Origin: Klebsiella oxytoca
GTDB lineage: Bacteria; Pseudomonadota; Gammaproteobacteria; Enterobacterales; Enterobacteriaceae
Length of the DNA stretch: 64,000 nt
Assembly: GCF_009707385.1 (NCBI RefSeq)
Contig: NZ_CP046115.1
Span: 3,100,001-3,164,000 of the forward strand
Direction of reading: 5' to 3'
Below the pieces are notes generated by a model, which did no database searches, was not told where the DNA came from, and was given only the letters and a program-made list of their open reading frames with translations. The position numbers and the translations under genes are program-made. Of the stretch, positions 34,916-45,052 are shown piece by piece; the first letter of the stretch is position 1, and each line of letters opens with the position of its first letter.

Positions 34916-36772
34916 TTACAAGGTGTACTGCATTGCTGACAAGCGTACAGCTGCATTTACAGCACCATAAAGTGCGTAACCGTTGCGTCGCTCGGTTAAC
35001 TCAAAGAAAAAGCGGCCCGCCGAGAATGGCCGGGTATAGAGGTGCAGGAACTCACCGCCGTTTCCGTCACGATCGTAAAGGATTTGGTGACTTTTCAGCA
35101 GATTGACGCTATCGGCGTCGCCAAAACGTGCCAGCAAATCGTCATAATAGTTCGCCGGGATCGGCAGCGCGTCGACGGCAACCTGCGGCAGGCTTTCAAC
35201 AACGGAAGGCAAATGGTGACAGGCAAAAGCCGCGTGCTGTAAACCGGCCCCCTGGTAACAGGCTACCGAGCGGGCAATTTGCGTGGCGCGACTTTGTGAA
35301 ATATTGAGCGCGAGGCGAATATCTCCCTGCGGGCTGCGTACCGCCAGGCTGCGCACCAGCCCATACGGATCGGGCAGCGTTTGCTCATGCTCAAGCGTAA
35401 AGCCAAATACGGTACGGAAAAAAATAATCCAGTTATCGCGGCTATCCGCTTCCATGCCGAGGGCCAGATGATCGACTCCCCAATAATCTTCACGCGGCGT
35501 ACAATCGGGGCGCAGATTAAAATCGCGGGTGTAGATATCGTCGCCTGTCTCAATCAGATAGATAAGGCTGCCGTCAGGCGCGCAAATCGCCGGGATTGGG
35601 CTTTCGTTCGGCCCGGCATCTCCCTGCCAGGTGGCGTAGCCGTATGCGCGGGCGCGTTCTACAATCGCCGCGCTCTGGCTGACGCGCAGCGCCATGGCGC
35701 AGAGTGAAACACCGTGGCGCTGGTGAAAATGGTCGGCCCAGCTGTGCGGCTGGGCGTTAACCACCACGCGCGCTCCACCGTTGCGCCAGAGTGAAACGCG
35801 TTTTGTGCGATGCGTTCCCTCCTCGGCAAAGCCGAGCTGCGTCAGTCTTTGCCCAAGCTCGCTGGCTTGCGCCGGACTGGCGGCAAACTCGATAAATTCC
35901 AGACCGGCGCAGACGGGCAGCTGCGCGGGGTTAAACAGCGGCGCGCCGCTTTCCGGCAGCCGCTGACGGACCTGCTCTTCCAGCCACAGCAGCGAGCGAT
36001 AGCCGTCTTTCGCGGTCGCTCCGTTGGGTGAGGCGCGGAAACTGTCGTTAAAGATTTCCAGCGACCATGGCCCGCGATAGCCGCGGCGCGTCAGTTCGCT
36101 GGCAAAATCCACCAGCGGCAGCTGCCCCTGCCCTGGAAAACAGCGAAAATGCCGGCTCCATTCGAGGATATCCATTTTCATCAGCGGCGCGTCGGCCATC
36201 TGGACAAAAGTGATTTTCTCCAGCGGAACGTCCGCCAGCCGCTGCAGGGTATCGCCGCGCGCCAGAATGTGGAAACTATCAAGCACGATGCCCAGCGCAG
36301 GACTGTTGACGCTTTTGACTCGCTCCCAGGCCTGGTGCCAGCGGTTAACGTGGGTACCCCACGCCAGCGCCTCGTAGCCGATAGTGATGCGTTCCTGCTC
36401 CGCCAGTTCAGCCAGGGCGCGCAGGTCGGCGACCTGCAGTTCAACATCGGCGGAACAGTCCGGCTGGACGTTACTGCACAGCAGCATGGTGTCGCAGCCC
36501 AGTTCATGCATGAGCGCAAATTTGCGCCTGGCGCGTTCCATATTCGCCGCGAACTGACTGCGGCTGGCGCCTTCAAAATCACGAAATGGTTGAAAAAGCG
36601 TGATTTTTAGCCCTAAATCTGTCGCCAGATGACGGATATCGGCCGGTGTACCGGTATAATAGAGCAGATCGTTTTCGAAAATTTCGACGCCCTGATAGCC
36701 CGCAGCGGCAATGGCATGAAGCTTTTCGGGTAAGGTGCCGGAGATCGAAACGGTGGCGATGGAGCGCAGCAT
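34916..36772 (-). CDS. quiC: 3-dehydroshikimate dehydratase fused to HPPD-like domain (QuiC type)
   Basis: A 618-residue two-part protein. Residues 1-280 are a TIM-barrel sugar-phosphate isomerase-like dehydratase that turns 3-dehydroshikimate into protocatechuate. The four metal ligands described for bacterial QuiC1 (Glu134, Asp165, Gln191, Glu239, from memory) are all present at the same numbers here: IGYEALAW, GIVLDSFH, TFVQMAD, SLEIFND. Residues about 290-618 are vicinal-oxygen-chelate (4-hydroxyphenylpyruvate dioxygenase-like) with the metal triad His435 (GVDHLALG), His513 (LQHAAF) and Glu591 (FFELTERRNGY) kept. It is the first gene of the leftward set and is divergent from a TetR regulator. 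Confidence 0.92.
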   Translation of the reverse strand: MLRSIATVSISGTLPEKLHAIAAAGYQGVEIFENDLLYYTGTPADIRHLATDLGLKITLFQPFRDFEGASRSQFAANMERARRKFALMHELGCDTMLLCSNVQPDCSADVELQVADLRALAELAEQERITIGYEALAWGTHVNRWHQAWERVKSVNSPALGIVLDSFHILARGDTLQRLADVPLEKITFVQMADAPLMKMDILEWSRHFRCFPGQGQLPLVDFASELTRRGYRGPWSLEIFNDSFRASPNGATAKDGYRSLLWLEEQVRQRLPESGAPLFNPAQLPVCAGLEFIEFAASPAQASELGQRLTQLGFAEEGTHRTKRVSLWRNGGARVVVNAQPHSWADHFHQRHGVSLCAMALRVSQSAAIVERARAYGYATWQGDAGPNESPIPAICAPDGSLIYLIETGDDIYTRDFNLRPDCTPREDYWGVDHLALGMEADSRDNWIIFFRTVFGFTLEHEQTLPDPYGLVRSLAVRSPQGDIRLALNISQSRATQIARSVACYQGAGLQHAAFACHHLPSVVESLPQVAVDALPIPANYYDDLLARFGDADSVNLLKSHQILYDRDGNGGEFLHLYTRPFSAGRFFFELTERRNGYALYGAVNAAVRLSAMQYTL

Positions 36773-36816
36773 AGTATCCTCGTGTCATTTGCTGACGTAG
36801 TGACCTGAATATGTAT

Positions 36817-36831
36817 CAATTGGTTCAATTG
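36817..36831. promoter_or_regulatory. Inverted repeat between quiC and the TetR gene
   Basis: CAATTGGTTCAATTG has 5-base arms and lies centrally in the 126-base divergent gap; a candidate TetR-family operator. Judged by eye. Confidence 0.4.
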
Positions 36832-36898
36832 CGCCATGACTGGTTGCAAAATTGTGATCAATATGTGTATTTTTTGCATCTCAAGAAAAGGAGTCGTT

Positions 36899-37537
36899 AT
36901 GTCCGTCGTTGCTCACGATGAAGCGCAGTCTCTGAAAGAGCGGATCTTCGCCGCCGCCATTACCGTTTTTGCCGAGCATGGACTGTCGGGCGCGCGGATG
37001 GAGCAAATCGCCACCGAGGCGCAGACCACTAAAAGGATGGTGGTCTACTACTTCAAGACCAAAGAGCAGCTTTATCAGGCCGTGCTTCAGCACGTCTACG
37101 CCCGGATCCGTGAAACCGAGCAGCAGCTGGGACTGGAAAACGTGCCGCCGGTAGAAGCGCTGGTGCAGCTGGTAAAGTGGAGCGTGCGCTATCACGCCAC
37201 GCACGCGGACTATATGCGGGTTATCTGTATGGAAAACATGCAGCGCGGGAAGTGGCTGAAAAATTCAGGTCAGCTAAAACCGTTAAACCGTACCGCCCTG
37301 TCTATCCTGGAAGATATTCTGCAGCGCGGGCAGCGGCAAGGGGTGTTTCAGGCGGGGCTGGAAGCGCGCGATGTACACCGACTGATCAGCAGCTTTAGCT
37401 TCTACCAGGTATCAAACTTTTATACCTTCAGCAGCCTGTACCTGGACGACCCGATGCCAGAAATTGATGATGAAGCCATGGTTGCTCACCACTGCGATAT
37501 CGCCGTCAAAGCGGTTATTCGTTTCGTCATTTCCTGA
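36899..37537 (+). CDS. TetR-family transcriptional regulator
   Basis: A 212-residue regulator. Residues about 10-58 form the TetR helix-turn-helix (IFAAAITVFAEHGLSGARM…TKRMVVYYFKTKEQLYQAVL), followed by an all-helical ligand domain. The ATG at 36899 follows an AAAAGGAG ribosome site; the longer frame would add 21 residues. It is divergent from the quiC-transporter-dehydrogenase genes and probably represses them until a shikimate-pathway aromatic or alicyclic acid binds (inference). Confidence 0.9.
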   Translation: MSVVAHDEAQSLKERIFAAAITVFAEHGLSGARMEQIATEAQTTKRMVVYYFKTKEQLYQAVLQHVYARIRETEQQLGLENVPPVEALVQLVKWSVRYHATHADYMRVICMENMQRGKWLKNSGQLKPLNRTALSILEDILQRGQRQGVFQAGLEARDVHRLISSFSFYQVSNFYTFSSLYLDDPMPEIDDEAMVAHHCDIAVKAVIRFVIS

Positions 37538-37562
37538 TGCCTGAACTCATGTTCAGGAGCGG

Positions 37563-37775
37563 CTAGTTTCCGGAAAGCGCATGGACAACTTTTTCCATCG
37601 CTTCCTGCGTCAGCGCGGAACGCTGGATTTTAGGGTTTGCCAGAGCGGTACGCACAACGCCGGCGATAACAATATGTTTTGGTTCCTGACCCAGATCGCG
37701 CATCTCAAGCACCACTTTCCCCACTACGCGGCACATTTCCTGATATAACGCCTCATCTTTAGCTGTATTTCCCAT
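37563..37775 (-). CDS. fumD: Fumarase D
   Basis: A 70-residue small protein matching E. coli FumD (YdhZ) closely: YxEMCRVVGKVVLEMRDLGQ followed by EPKHIVIAGVVRTALANPKIQRS. E. coli FumD has been reported to have fumarate hydratase activity in spite of its size. It lies upstream of pykF, its place in E. coli too, in the opposite direction. No partner genes are next to it here. Confidence 0.9.
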   Translation of the reverse strand: MGNTAKDEALYQEMCRVVGKVVLEMRDLGQEPKHIVIAGVVRTALANPKIQRSALTQEAMEKVVHALSGN

Positions 37776-38284
37776 AATATTTGGCTCTTAATTTTTCATT
37801 ATCAATCAATTTATTATTGGTATATTTCTCGCTGATAGCAAACCAGCGCGCGTTTTATGCTTCAGTGGCGTCTTTTTACTGCAAAAGTTGTGAATAACTC
37901 CGCGTTCCCGCCCTCTTTATGTTGTCAGCTGGTGAAAATTTGTGTTGCGCATAAGCATAGGATTAGTTTGCATTTTGTTACGTATATATCTATAGAAATG
38001 AAACATGGTTTTCATTTTCTTTTTTGGATTGGGCAACGTATAATGCCCAGCAAATTCTTATTGAATGGTTTCAGCGCATTGGATTGCATGACTAAACGCA
38101 TTACACACTGCCTCTTTTCATGGGCTGAACCGCCAGCACACATTCTTCTGCACGCTCTTTTGTTGTCACCTATCCTTAGAGCGTGGCAAAGCAACTTTCG
38201 TAATACAGGTTTAACTTTGCGGCAGTGCGCCCGCGAAGTCAGATTCCCCATCCCTATCCTTCACAACTTAAAGATTAAACTGTC
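37776..38284. promoter_or_regulatory. fumD-pykF divergent control region
   Basis: A 509-base AT-rich stretch without a gene. It carries the pykF promoter (TATAAT at 38039-38044) and a Cra site (listed next), and a long untranslated leader of about 230 bases before pykF. An open frame of 143 codons crosses it but has no support. Confidence 0.75.
38039..38075 (+). promoter_or_regulatory. pykF promoter -10 and Cra (FruR) operator
   Basis: TATAAT at 38039-38044 is a perfect -10 box. Just downstream, TTGAATGGTTTCAGC (38061-38075) read on the minus strand is GCTGAAACCATTCAA, which fits the Cra consensus TGAAWCGNTTCA-type. A site downstream of the -10 fits the known repression of pykF by Cra. Confidence 0.8.
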
Positions 38285-39697
38285 ATGAAAAAGACCAAAA
38301 TTGTATGCACCATCGGTCCTAAAACCGAATCCGAAGAGATGTTGACCAAAATGCTCGACGCTGGCATGAACGTTATGCGTCTGAACTTCTCTCACGGTGA
38401 CTATGCGGAACACGGTCAGCGCATCCAGAATCTGCGCAATGTGATGAGTAAAACCGGTAAGAAAGCGGCAATCCTTCTCGATACCAAAGGTCCGGAAATC
38501 CGTACCATCAAGCTGGAAGGCGGCAACGACGTTTCTCTGAAAGCGGGCCAGACCTTCACCTTCACCACCGACAAATCCGTGGTAGGTAATAATGAAATCG
38601 TTGCGGTGACCTATGAAGGCTTCACCAGCGACCTGAGCGTTGGCAACACGGTACTGGTTGACGATGGCCTGATCGGTATGGAAGTCACCGCTATCGAAGG
38701 CAATAAAGTCGTTTGTAAAGTGCTGAACAACGGCGACCTCGGCGAAAACAAAGGCGTTAACCTGCCGGGCGTTTCTATCGCTCTGCCGGCGCTGGCTGAG
38801 AAAGATAAACAGGACCTGATCTTCGGTTGCGAACAGGGCGTTGACTTTGTGGCGGCTTCCTTTATTCGTAAGCGTTCCGACGTTGTTGAAATCCGTGAAC
38901 ACCTGAAAGCCCACGGCGGCGAGAAGATCCAGATCATCTCCAAAATCGAAAACCAGGAAGGCCTGAACAACTTCGACGAAATCCTCGAAGCCTCTGACGG
39001 CATCATGGTTGCGCGTGGCGACCTGGGCGTTGAAATCCCGGTTGAAGAAGTTATCTTCGCGCAGAAGATGATGATCGAAAAATGTATCCGCGCGCGTAAA
39101 GTGGTTATCACCGCGACTCAGATGCTGGATTCCATGATCAAAAACCCGCGTCCGACCCGTGCGGAAGCAGGCGACGTGGCTAACGCCATCCTCGACGGCA
39201 CCGACGCAGTCATGCTGTCCGGCGAATCCGCAAAAGGTAAATATCCGCTGGAAGCGGTCACCATCATGGCGACCATCTGCGAACGTACCGACCGCGTAAT
39301 GACCAGCCGTCTCGAGTACAACAATGACAACCGTAAGCTGCGTATCACCGAAGCAGTTTGCCGCGGTGCCGTTGAGACTGCCGAAAAACTGGAAGCGCCG
39401 CTGATCGTTGTCGCCACCCAGGGCGGTAAATCCGCGCGCGCCGTTCGTAAATACTTCCCGGATGCGACCATCCTGGCACTGACGACCAATGAAACTACCG
39501 CGCGTCAGCTGGTGCTGACCAAAGGCGTAGTCGCGCAGCTGGTCGATGAAATCTCCTCTACCGATGCGTTCTATATCCAGGGTAAAGAGCTGGCGCTGCA
39601 AAGCGGCCTGGCGCGTAAAGGCGATGTGGTTGTTATGGTTTCCGGCGCTTTAGTACCGAGCGGAACCACCAATACCGCTTCCGTACACGTGCTGTAA
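38285..39697 (+). CDS. pykF: Pyruvate kinase I
   Basis: A 470-residue glycolytic enzyme, phosphoenolpyruvate + ADP to pyruvate + ATP, activated by fructose-1,6-bisphosphate. The start [20 protein letters not shown] is diagnostic. The active-site segment [17 protein letters not shown] (about 219-235), followed by [17 protein letters not shown], and the C-terminal allosteric domain end in a run [19 protein letters not shown] as in E. coli PykF, same length. Codon use is that of a highly expressed gene. Followed by a strong terminator and lpp. Confidence 0.98.
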   Translation: MKKTKIVCTIGPKTESEEMLTKMLDAGMNVMRLNFSHGDYAEHGQRIQNLRNVMSKTGKKAAILLDTKGPEIRTIKLEGGNDVSLKAGQTFTFTTDKSVVGNNEIVAVTYEGFTSDLSVGNTVLVDDGLIGMEVTAIEGNKVVCKVLNNGDLGENKGVNLPGVSIALPALAEKDKQDLIFGCEQGVDFVAASFIRKRSDVVEIREHLKAHGGEKIQIISKIENQEGLNNFDEILEASDGIMVARGDLGVEIPVEEVIFAQKMMIEKCIRARKVVITATQMLDSMIKNPRPTRAEAGDVANAILDGTDAVMLSGESAKGKYPLEAVTIMATICERTDRVMTSRLEYNNDNRKLRITEAVCRGAVETAEKLEAPLIVVATQGGKSARAVRKYFPDATILALTTNETTARQLVLTKGVVAQLVDEISSTDAFYIQGKELALQSGLARKGDVVVMVSGALVPSGTTNTASVHVL

Positions 39698-39726
39698 TAA
39701 TTTACAGGTTAATTAGAATTTCCTTT

Positions 39727-39754
39727 AAAAGCGCTCTTCGGAGCGCTTTTTTTT
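39727..39754 (+). terminator. pykF intrinsic terminator
   Basis: AAAAGCGCTC-TTCG-GAGCGCTTTT followed by TTTT: a tetraloop stem with a U-run. Confidence 0.92.
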
Positions 39755-39958
39755 ATTCCAGCACTAGCCACTATTAATAAAAATGCAAATCGGAATTTAC
39801 TATTTAACGCGAGGATTATCTAAGATGAATCCGATGGAAGCGCGCTGTTTTCACTCGCCTTTTTAACGTTATGTGATGATTTCGATGCTTCTTTGAGCGA
39901 ACGATCAAAAATAAGCGTATTCAGGTAAAAAAATATTCTCATCACAAAAAAGTTTGTG

Positions 39959-40246
<288 letters not shown>

Positions 40247-40261
40247 TAGTATCTGTGTAAT

Positions 40262-40292
40262 AAAAATGGCGCACAATGTGCGCCATTTTTTT
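40262..40292 (+). terminator. lpp intrinsic terminator
   Basis: AAAAATGGCGCAC-AAT-GTGCGCCATTTTTTTT: a strong GC stem with a long T-run, which could work in both directions given the A-run on the other side. Confidence 0.93.
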
Positions 40293-40311
40293 TGCCTCTG
40301 ACTTCTCCCGC

Positions 40312-41295
40312 CTACTGTACTCTTTTCGCTTCATCTACCGGCGTGTTCTGCACCGACAGATCCGACCCGGCGCTGCCGCCAGCAGATATCGCAACCGGAT
40401 AGCCCGCCCGTCTGGTCAACGCGCGTTTCAGCAGCGCCTCATCAACCGCTTTATCACCGGCAAACTGGTGAAACTCAGCAGGAAGCGTATAGGCCATCGT
40501 CTGCGCATTGCTGGTCTCATCCGACGTCAGCGGACGATGAACTTCAACATAGCGTTTGCCGTCCGGCTCCACCGCGAATTTGACCGGCTGGTTGATAATC
40601 CTCACCGGCGTTCCGCTTTTCACCTGATTGAATAAGGCCTGGATATCCGCCGCATTCATGCGCATACAGCCAGAGCTGACGCGCAGTCCGACGCTGTCGG
40701 GCGCACTGGTGCCGTGAATGAGATATTCACCGTTACCGTATGCCAGACGCAGCGCATAGCGTCCTAAAGGGTTGTTTGGCCCTGCGGGCACCACCGGCGG
40801 CAGCTTAATTCCCTTCTCCAGCGAGCGGGCGCGGATCCCCGCCGTCGGCGTCCAGGTCGGATTAGGGATTTTCTGCCCGATACGCGTGGTCATCTCCGGC
40901 GTTTCAAGCCCCTGCTGACCAATCCCCAAAGGGTAAACCTGCACCTGGTTCATACCCGGCGGAAAGTAGTAAAGGCGTAATTCAGCCAGGTTAACGACGA
41001 TCCCCTCGCGCGGTACGTCCGGGAGCAACATCTGCGAGGGTATCAGCACCCGGGTACCCGGTTTAGGCTGGACCGGCGCAATGGTATCGTTAGCCTCAAG
41101 GATCAGCATCGCCGCCGTATCAAAACGACGGGCTATCGCCTGCAGGTTGCGGTCGCTCTCCTGTACCGTCCAAAACTGGTTTTCACCAATCAGACGGCTG
41201 TTGGCAGGGGGAAGCGGGTAGTCGACGGCTAAGGCTGCATGTGACGCGCTGAGGGCGCTCAGAAGAGCCAGAGTAAAAAGAGACGCGCGTTTCAT
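40312..41295 (-). CDS. ldtE: L,D-transpeptidase LdtE
   Basis: A 327-residue periplasmic enzyme (YnhG) that forms 3-3 cross-links in peptidoglycan. Signal peptide to about residue 23 (SHAALA|VDY). A LysM-like module spans about 40-90 ([20 protein letters not shown]). The YkuD catalytic domain runs from about 96 to 240, with His194 ([13 protein letters not shown]) and catalytic Cys210 in VSSGCMRMN. It lies downstream of the suf operon as in E. coli and converges on lpp. Confidence 0.94.
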   Translation of the reverse strand: MKRASLFTLALLSALSASHAALAVDYPLPPANSRLIGENQFWTVQESDRNLQAIARRFDTAAMLILEANDTIAPVQPKPGTRVLIPSQMLLPDVPREGIVVNLAELRLYYFPPGMNQVQVYPLGIGQQGLETPEMTTRIGQKIPNPTWTPTAGIRARSLEKGIKLPPVVPAGPNNPLGRYALRLAYGNGEYLIHGTSAPDSVGLRVSSGCMRMNAADIQALFNQVKSGTPVRIINQPVKFAVEPDGKRYVEVHRPLTSDETSNAQTMAYTLPAEFHQFAGDKAVDEALLKRALTRRAGYPVAISAGGSAGSDLSVQNTPVDEAKRVQ

Positions 41296-41332
41296 ACTGA
41301 GATTCCTTCTTTCGCTGATAAAACGCCAGGCC

Positions 41333-41374
41333 TGTTATGCGCGACGAGAAGCTCACCTCCCGTCGCGCATAACA
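41333..41374. terminator. Long perfect inverted repeat after the suf operon
   Basis: Perfect 14-base arms TGTTATGCGCGACG and CGTCGCGCATAACA surround a 14-base loop between sufE and ldtE. There is no T-run, so if it stops transcription it does so as a strong hairpin; it could equally protect the suf mRNA 3' end. Confidence 0.6.
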
Positions 41375-41396
41375 GAATGAAATCTACTGTTTTATT

Positions 41397-41813
41397 CTAG
41401 CTAAGATTTGCTGCTTTCGCGCGAATTGCGCGGATCATTGCTTCCAGTCCTTGGGAACGCGAGGGGGTGAGATGCTGAGTGAGGGCCATTTTTTCAAACC
41501 ATGGGCGCACGTCAAAAGCGGTGATATCTTTGGCCGTCATGCGGTCATAAAGGATAAATACCACCGCGATAAGTCCCTTAACGATGGCCGCATCGCTGTC
41601 GCCGCGCAGCGCAATAGCGCCGCTCTGGTCCTGCGACATGACGATCCACACCTGGCTCTGGCAACCCTGAATGATGTTTTCCGCAATATGCTCCTCCGGA
41701 CTCAGCGGTGCCAGGCGCTGACCGAGCTCAATAATGTAGAGATATTTTTCTTCCCAGTTCGCACAACGGCTAAAGTTGCGCAGCAGTTTATCTTTGTCCG
41801 GTAACGCCGCCAT
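41397..41813 (-). CDS. sufE: Cysteine desulfuration protein SufE
   Basis: A 138-residue sulfur acceptor that takes the persulfide from SufS and passes it to SufB. The acceptor Cys51 is in [12 protein letters not shown], the same number as in E. coli. Last gene of the suf operon, 10 bases after sufS. Length is as in E. coli. Confidence 0.97.
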   Translation of the reverse strand: MAALPDKDKLLRNFSRCANWEEKYLYIIELGQRLAPLSPEEHIAENIIQGCQSQVWIVMSQDQSGAIALRGDSDAAIVKGLIAVVFILYDRMTAKDITAFDVRPWFEKMALTQHLTPSRSQGLEAMIRAIRAKAANLS

Positions 41814-41823
41814 AGTCGCTCCC

Positions 41824-43044
41824 TTAGCTTAATAATTTATGGATCCGCTGTAGCCCAGCCACCAGCCGGTCCACCTCTTCCGTGGTATTGTACATCGCCA
41901 GTGATGCCCGACACATGGCAGGGACGCCGTAGAACTCCATGAGCGGCATGGCGCAGTGGTGCCCGGTCCGTACCGCAATACCGTAGTTGTCAAGGAAGCT
42001 ACCGACATCGTAGGCATGATGTTTGCCAAGGTTAAACGCGATTACCCCCAGGCGATTTTGCGGGCCGTAAAGGGTTAAATCCTCCACGCTTTCCAGCGCC
42101 TGTAACGCATAGCGCATCAGGGTTTGTTCATATTCCGCGATGTGCGTCAGCCCCAGCGCGCTAACGTAATCCAGCGCCGCCCCGAAACCGATAATGCCGC
42201 CGGTATTTGGCGTTCCCGCCTCAAAGCGCCACGGTGCCTTGGCCCAGGTCGTACCTGCGGTCAGGCTGACCGTGGCGATCATCGACCCGCCCCCTTCCCA
42301 CGGCGCCATCTCCTGCAGGATTTCCTGTTTAACGTAGAGCACGCCGATCCCGGTGGGGCCATACAGCTTGTGCGCGGAAAACGCGTAAAAATCGCAGTCC
42401 AGAGCCTGCACGTCCACTGGATGGTGCATCACCGCCTGCGCGCCATCCACCAGCACTTTTGCGCCATGCTGATGGGCTAAGGCAACCAGAGCGGCGATTG
42501 GGTTTTCCGTACCCAGTACGTTAGAAACCTGAGTGATAGCCAGCAGACGAGTGCGCTCGTCAAACAGACCGGGAATCGCATCCAACTGTAGGGTACCGTC
42601 CTGATTCAGCGGGATCACCCGCAGCTGTGCCCCTACTCTGGCGCACAGCATTTGCCAGGGAACGATATTGGCATGATGCTCCATCGCGCTGACGATAATG
42701 TTGTCGCCTGCGCCGACGTTAGCGTTTCCCCAGCTGTTCGCCACAAGGTTGATTCCTTCGGTGGTGCCGCGAACAAAAACCAGCTCCTCCGCCGAACGGG
42801 CATTGAGGAAGGTCGCCCCCTGCTGGCGCACCTGCTCCATGCGCGCCGTAGCTTCCGCGCTAAGGGTATGAATACCGCGATGTACCGCCGCATAGCCGTG
42901 GCGATAAAACTCCGCCTCGGCGTTAATGACCGCTTCCGGCTTCTGCGCGCTGGCGGCGCTATCGAGGTAGGCCAGCGGCTGGCCGTTTACTTCGCGGTTG
43001 AGAACCGGAAAATCCGCGCGCACGCGTTCCACAGAAAATGTCAT
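41824..43044 (-). CDS. sufS: Cysteine desulfurase SufS
   Basis: A 406-residue PLP enzyme that takes sulfur from cysteine for Fe-S cluster assembly. The PLP lysine is in [17 protein letters not shown] (about residue 226) and the persulfide Cys in [17 protein letters not shown] (about residue 364). Its ATG overlaps the sufD stop by 4 bases. Length equals E. coli SufS, a group II desulfurase dependent on SufE. Confidence 0.97.
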   Translation of the reverse strand: MTFSVERVRADFPVLNREVNGQPLAYLDSAASAQKPEAVINAEAEFYRHGYAAVHRGIHTLSAEATARMEQVRQQGATFLNARSAEELVFVRGTTEGINLVANSWGNANVGAGDNIIVSAMEHHANIVPWQMLCARVGAQLRVIPLNQDGTLQLDAIPGLFDERTRLLAITQVSNVLGTENPIAALVALAHQHGAKVLVDGAQAVMHHPVDVQALDCDFYAFSAHKLYGPTGIGVLYVKQEILQEMAPWEGGGSMIATVSLTAGTTWAKAPWRFEAGTPNTGGIIGFGAALDYVSALGLTHIAEYEQTLMRYALQALESVEDLTLYGPQNRLGVIAFNLGKHHAYDVGSFLDNYGIAVRTGHHCAMPLMEFYGVPAMCRASLAMYNTTEEVDRLVAGLQRIHKLLS

Positions 43045-44315
43045 GCTTTACCTCCCGGCAAACGCTGGCCGATACGCGCCAGGATCTGCTGCCTGAGCGC
43101 CTCATCGCCGATAGCTTCCGTAAGCTCCGCGGCAAAGGCGTATAGGATCATGTGCTGCGCCGCCTGCTGCGCGATCCCACGCGAGCGCAGATAAAACAGC
43201 TGCTCATCATCGATGCGCCCGATGGTCGCGCCGTGGCTGCACTTAACGTCGTCGGCGTAAATCTCCAGCTGCGGTTTGGTATCCACTTCGGATAAGCGGC
43301 CCAGCAGCAGGTTGTTGTTGGTCATCTGGCCATCGGTTTTGATCGCATGTTGCGCGACGTTAATCAGACCATTAAACACCGCACGTCCTTTGTCGTTGAC
43401 GATAGTTTTATGTAGCTGGCGGCTGTTACAGTATCCAACCTTGTGATCGAGCCAGGTGCGGCTGTCGCACACTTCGTTGTTGACCGGCATCGCCAGCGAG
43501 TTAATCCGCAGGTTACTGTTTTCACCGTTCAGCTGCGCGCTGGTGTGGTGACGCAGCACCGCGCTTCCGAGCAGAAAACTGCTGCTGAACGCCGAAGCAT
43601 CGCGCCCGAGCGCCAGATCGTTATGGGCAAAGTGGTAGCTCTGCGCATTTTCAAACGCCAGCTTAGTATGCTGCAGATGCGCGTTATCCGCCACGCTCAT
43701 CGTCAGCCTTGCGCCGGTAAAGTGGCGCTCATCGTTAAGGCTCAGATAATGTTCGACGATCGTTGCCTCTGCGCCGCTCTCCAGCTCCAGATGATGGCGA
43801 TAGTGAGCGGTATTCATTTCATCGCTCGTCAGCCCGCGCGTCATGTGAACAATCAGCAACGGTTTTTCAGGGCGCTGATTACGCCCGACCTTAATATGGG
43901 TGACGCTGGCGGCAAGGCTTTCCGTCAAATGCAGAAACACTTCGGGCTGAACGGCCTCCGGCAGCTGCTGACGCCCATTATCCACCCGCACTTCATAGCC
44001 GCTGGAGGTCAGATCGTCGCTCAGGTTTGCGCTATATTGCCCGTCAATAAAGACCAGCCGCCATGCCTCCAGCTTCAGCGCCAGCGCATCGCGTTGTTCC
44101 GCCGTCAGCGTCTGCGGCTCCGCGACAACAAACCTCTGGTTCAGCAACGCATCCAGCGGCGTATATTTCCAGTTTTCATGCTTACGCGTCGGCAGTCCCA
44201 GGCGCAACAGCTGCTGCAGGTGCTGGTGCGCCTGCGGACTGCGCTGACCGCTTTGCGACTCAAACAGATGGTGCCACTGCTGCAGCGCGTTACTGCTGTT
44301 CGGTAAGCCAGCCAT
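43041..44315 (-). CDS. sufD: Fe-S cluster scaffold subunit SufD
   Basis: A 424-residue component of the SufBC2D scaffold. The C-terminal SUF core domain includes [24 protein letters not shown] (quoted in part), [19 protein letters not shown] and [24 protein letters not shown], where the conserved His of SufD (KCSHGAT, about residue 360) is needed for iron entry. I chose the ATG at 44315 ([14 protein letters not shown]), which gives the E. coli length; it overlaps the end of sufC by 26 bases. Confidence 0.96.
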   Translation of the reverse strand: MAGLPNSSNALQQWHHLFESQSGQRSPQAHQHLQQLLRLGLPTRKHENWKYTPLDALLNQRFVVAEPQTLTAEQRDALALKLEAWRLVFIDGQYSANLSDDLTSSGYEVRVDNGRQQLPEAVQPEVFLHLTESLAASVTHIKVGRNQRPEKPLLIVHMTRGLTSDEMNTAHYRHHLELESGAEATIVEHYLSLNDERHFTGARLTMSVADNAHLQHTKLAFENAQSYHFAHNDLALGRDASAFSSSFLLGSAVLRHHTSAQLNGENSNLRINSLAMPVNNEVCDSRTWLDHKVGYCNSRQLHKTIVNDKGRAVFNGLINVAQHAIKTDGQMTNNNLLLGRLSEVDTKPQLEIYADDVKCSHGATIGRIDDEQLFYLRSRGIAQQAAQHMILYAFAAELTEAIGDEALRQQILARIGQRLPGGKA

Positions 44316-45036
44316 AGCCCTGCTCCTCCAGTTGTTTGACCAGAGTAAAATCGCCGGATTTGACGATCCGCCCCTGATACAGCACGTGGACGTAATCAGG
44401 TTTGATATAGTCAAGAATGCGCTGATAGTGGGTGACGATAATAAATGAGCGCTTGCCGTCGCGCAGCGAGTTGACGCCGTCAGAAACAATCTTCAGCGCG
44501 TCGATATCCAGCCCGGAGTCCGACTCGTCCAGAATGCACAGCTCGGGCTCCAGCACCGCCATCTGCAGGATATCGTTGCGCTTTTTCTCACCGCCGGAGA
44601 AGCCGACGTTAACCGAGCGGGTCAACAGATCTTCGGGCATCTTCAGCAGCTTAATTTTGTCCTCCATCAGATCCTGGAAGTCAAAACGGTCAAGCTGCTC
44701 CTGGCCGCGGTAGCTGCGAACGGCATTCAGCGCGGTTTGCAGGAAAAACTGATTGCTGACGCCGGGAATTTCCACCGGATACTGGAAGGCCATAAAGATG
44801 CCTTCACCGGCGCGATCTTCCGGAGCCAGCTCCAGCAGATCTTTGCCTTTGAATTCCACGCTGCCGCCGGTCACTTCATAGTCTTCGCGCCCGGCAAGCG
44901 TGGCAGAGAGCGTACTTTTCCCGGAGCCGTTCGGCCCCATGATGGCGTGCACTTCGCCGGGGCGAACCTCCAGATTCAGCCCGCGCAGGATCTCTTTGTC
45001 TTCAACGGCGACCTGCAAATTTTTTATACTTAACAT
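44290..45036 (-). CDS. sufC: Fe-S cluster assembly ATPase SufC
   Basis: A 248-residue ABC-type ATPase of the soluble SufBC2D complex. Walker A GPNGSGKSTLSATLAG (about 33-48), signature VGFSGGEKKRNDI (about 149-161) and Walker B CILDESDSGLDIDAL (about 171-185) are present. The ATG at 45036 (MLSIKNLQVAVED) gives the E. coli length; the open frame extends 12 codons. It follows sufB by 16 bases. Confidence 0.97.
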   Translation of the reverse strand: MLSIKNLQVAVEDKEILRGLNLEVRPGEVHAIMGPNGSGKSTLSATLAGREDYEVTGGSVEFKGKDLLELAPEDRAGEGIFMAFQYPVEIPGVSNQFFLQTALNAVRSYRGQEQLDRFDFQDLMEDKIKLLKMPEDLLTRSVNVGFSGGEKKRNDILQMAVLEPELCILDESDSGLDIDALKIVSDGVNSLRDGKRSFIIVTHYQRILDYIKPDYVHVLYQGRIVKSGDFTLVKQLEEQGYGWLTEQQ

Positions 45037-45052
45037 CTTATTTCCTTTGTTA

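Noticed and set aside
37857..38288. 143-codon open frame across the pykF promoter and leader
   Set aside because: It overlaps the Cra site and the -10 box, resembles no protein and has no ribosome site.
38261..39601. 446-codon open frame on the strand opposite pykF
   Set aside because: It is an antisense shadow of the strongly codon-biased pykF, has no family resemblance and no ribosome site.
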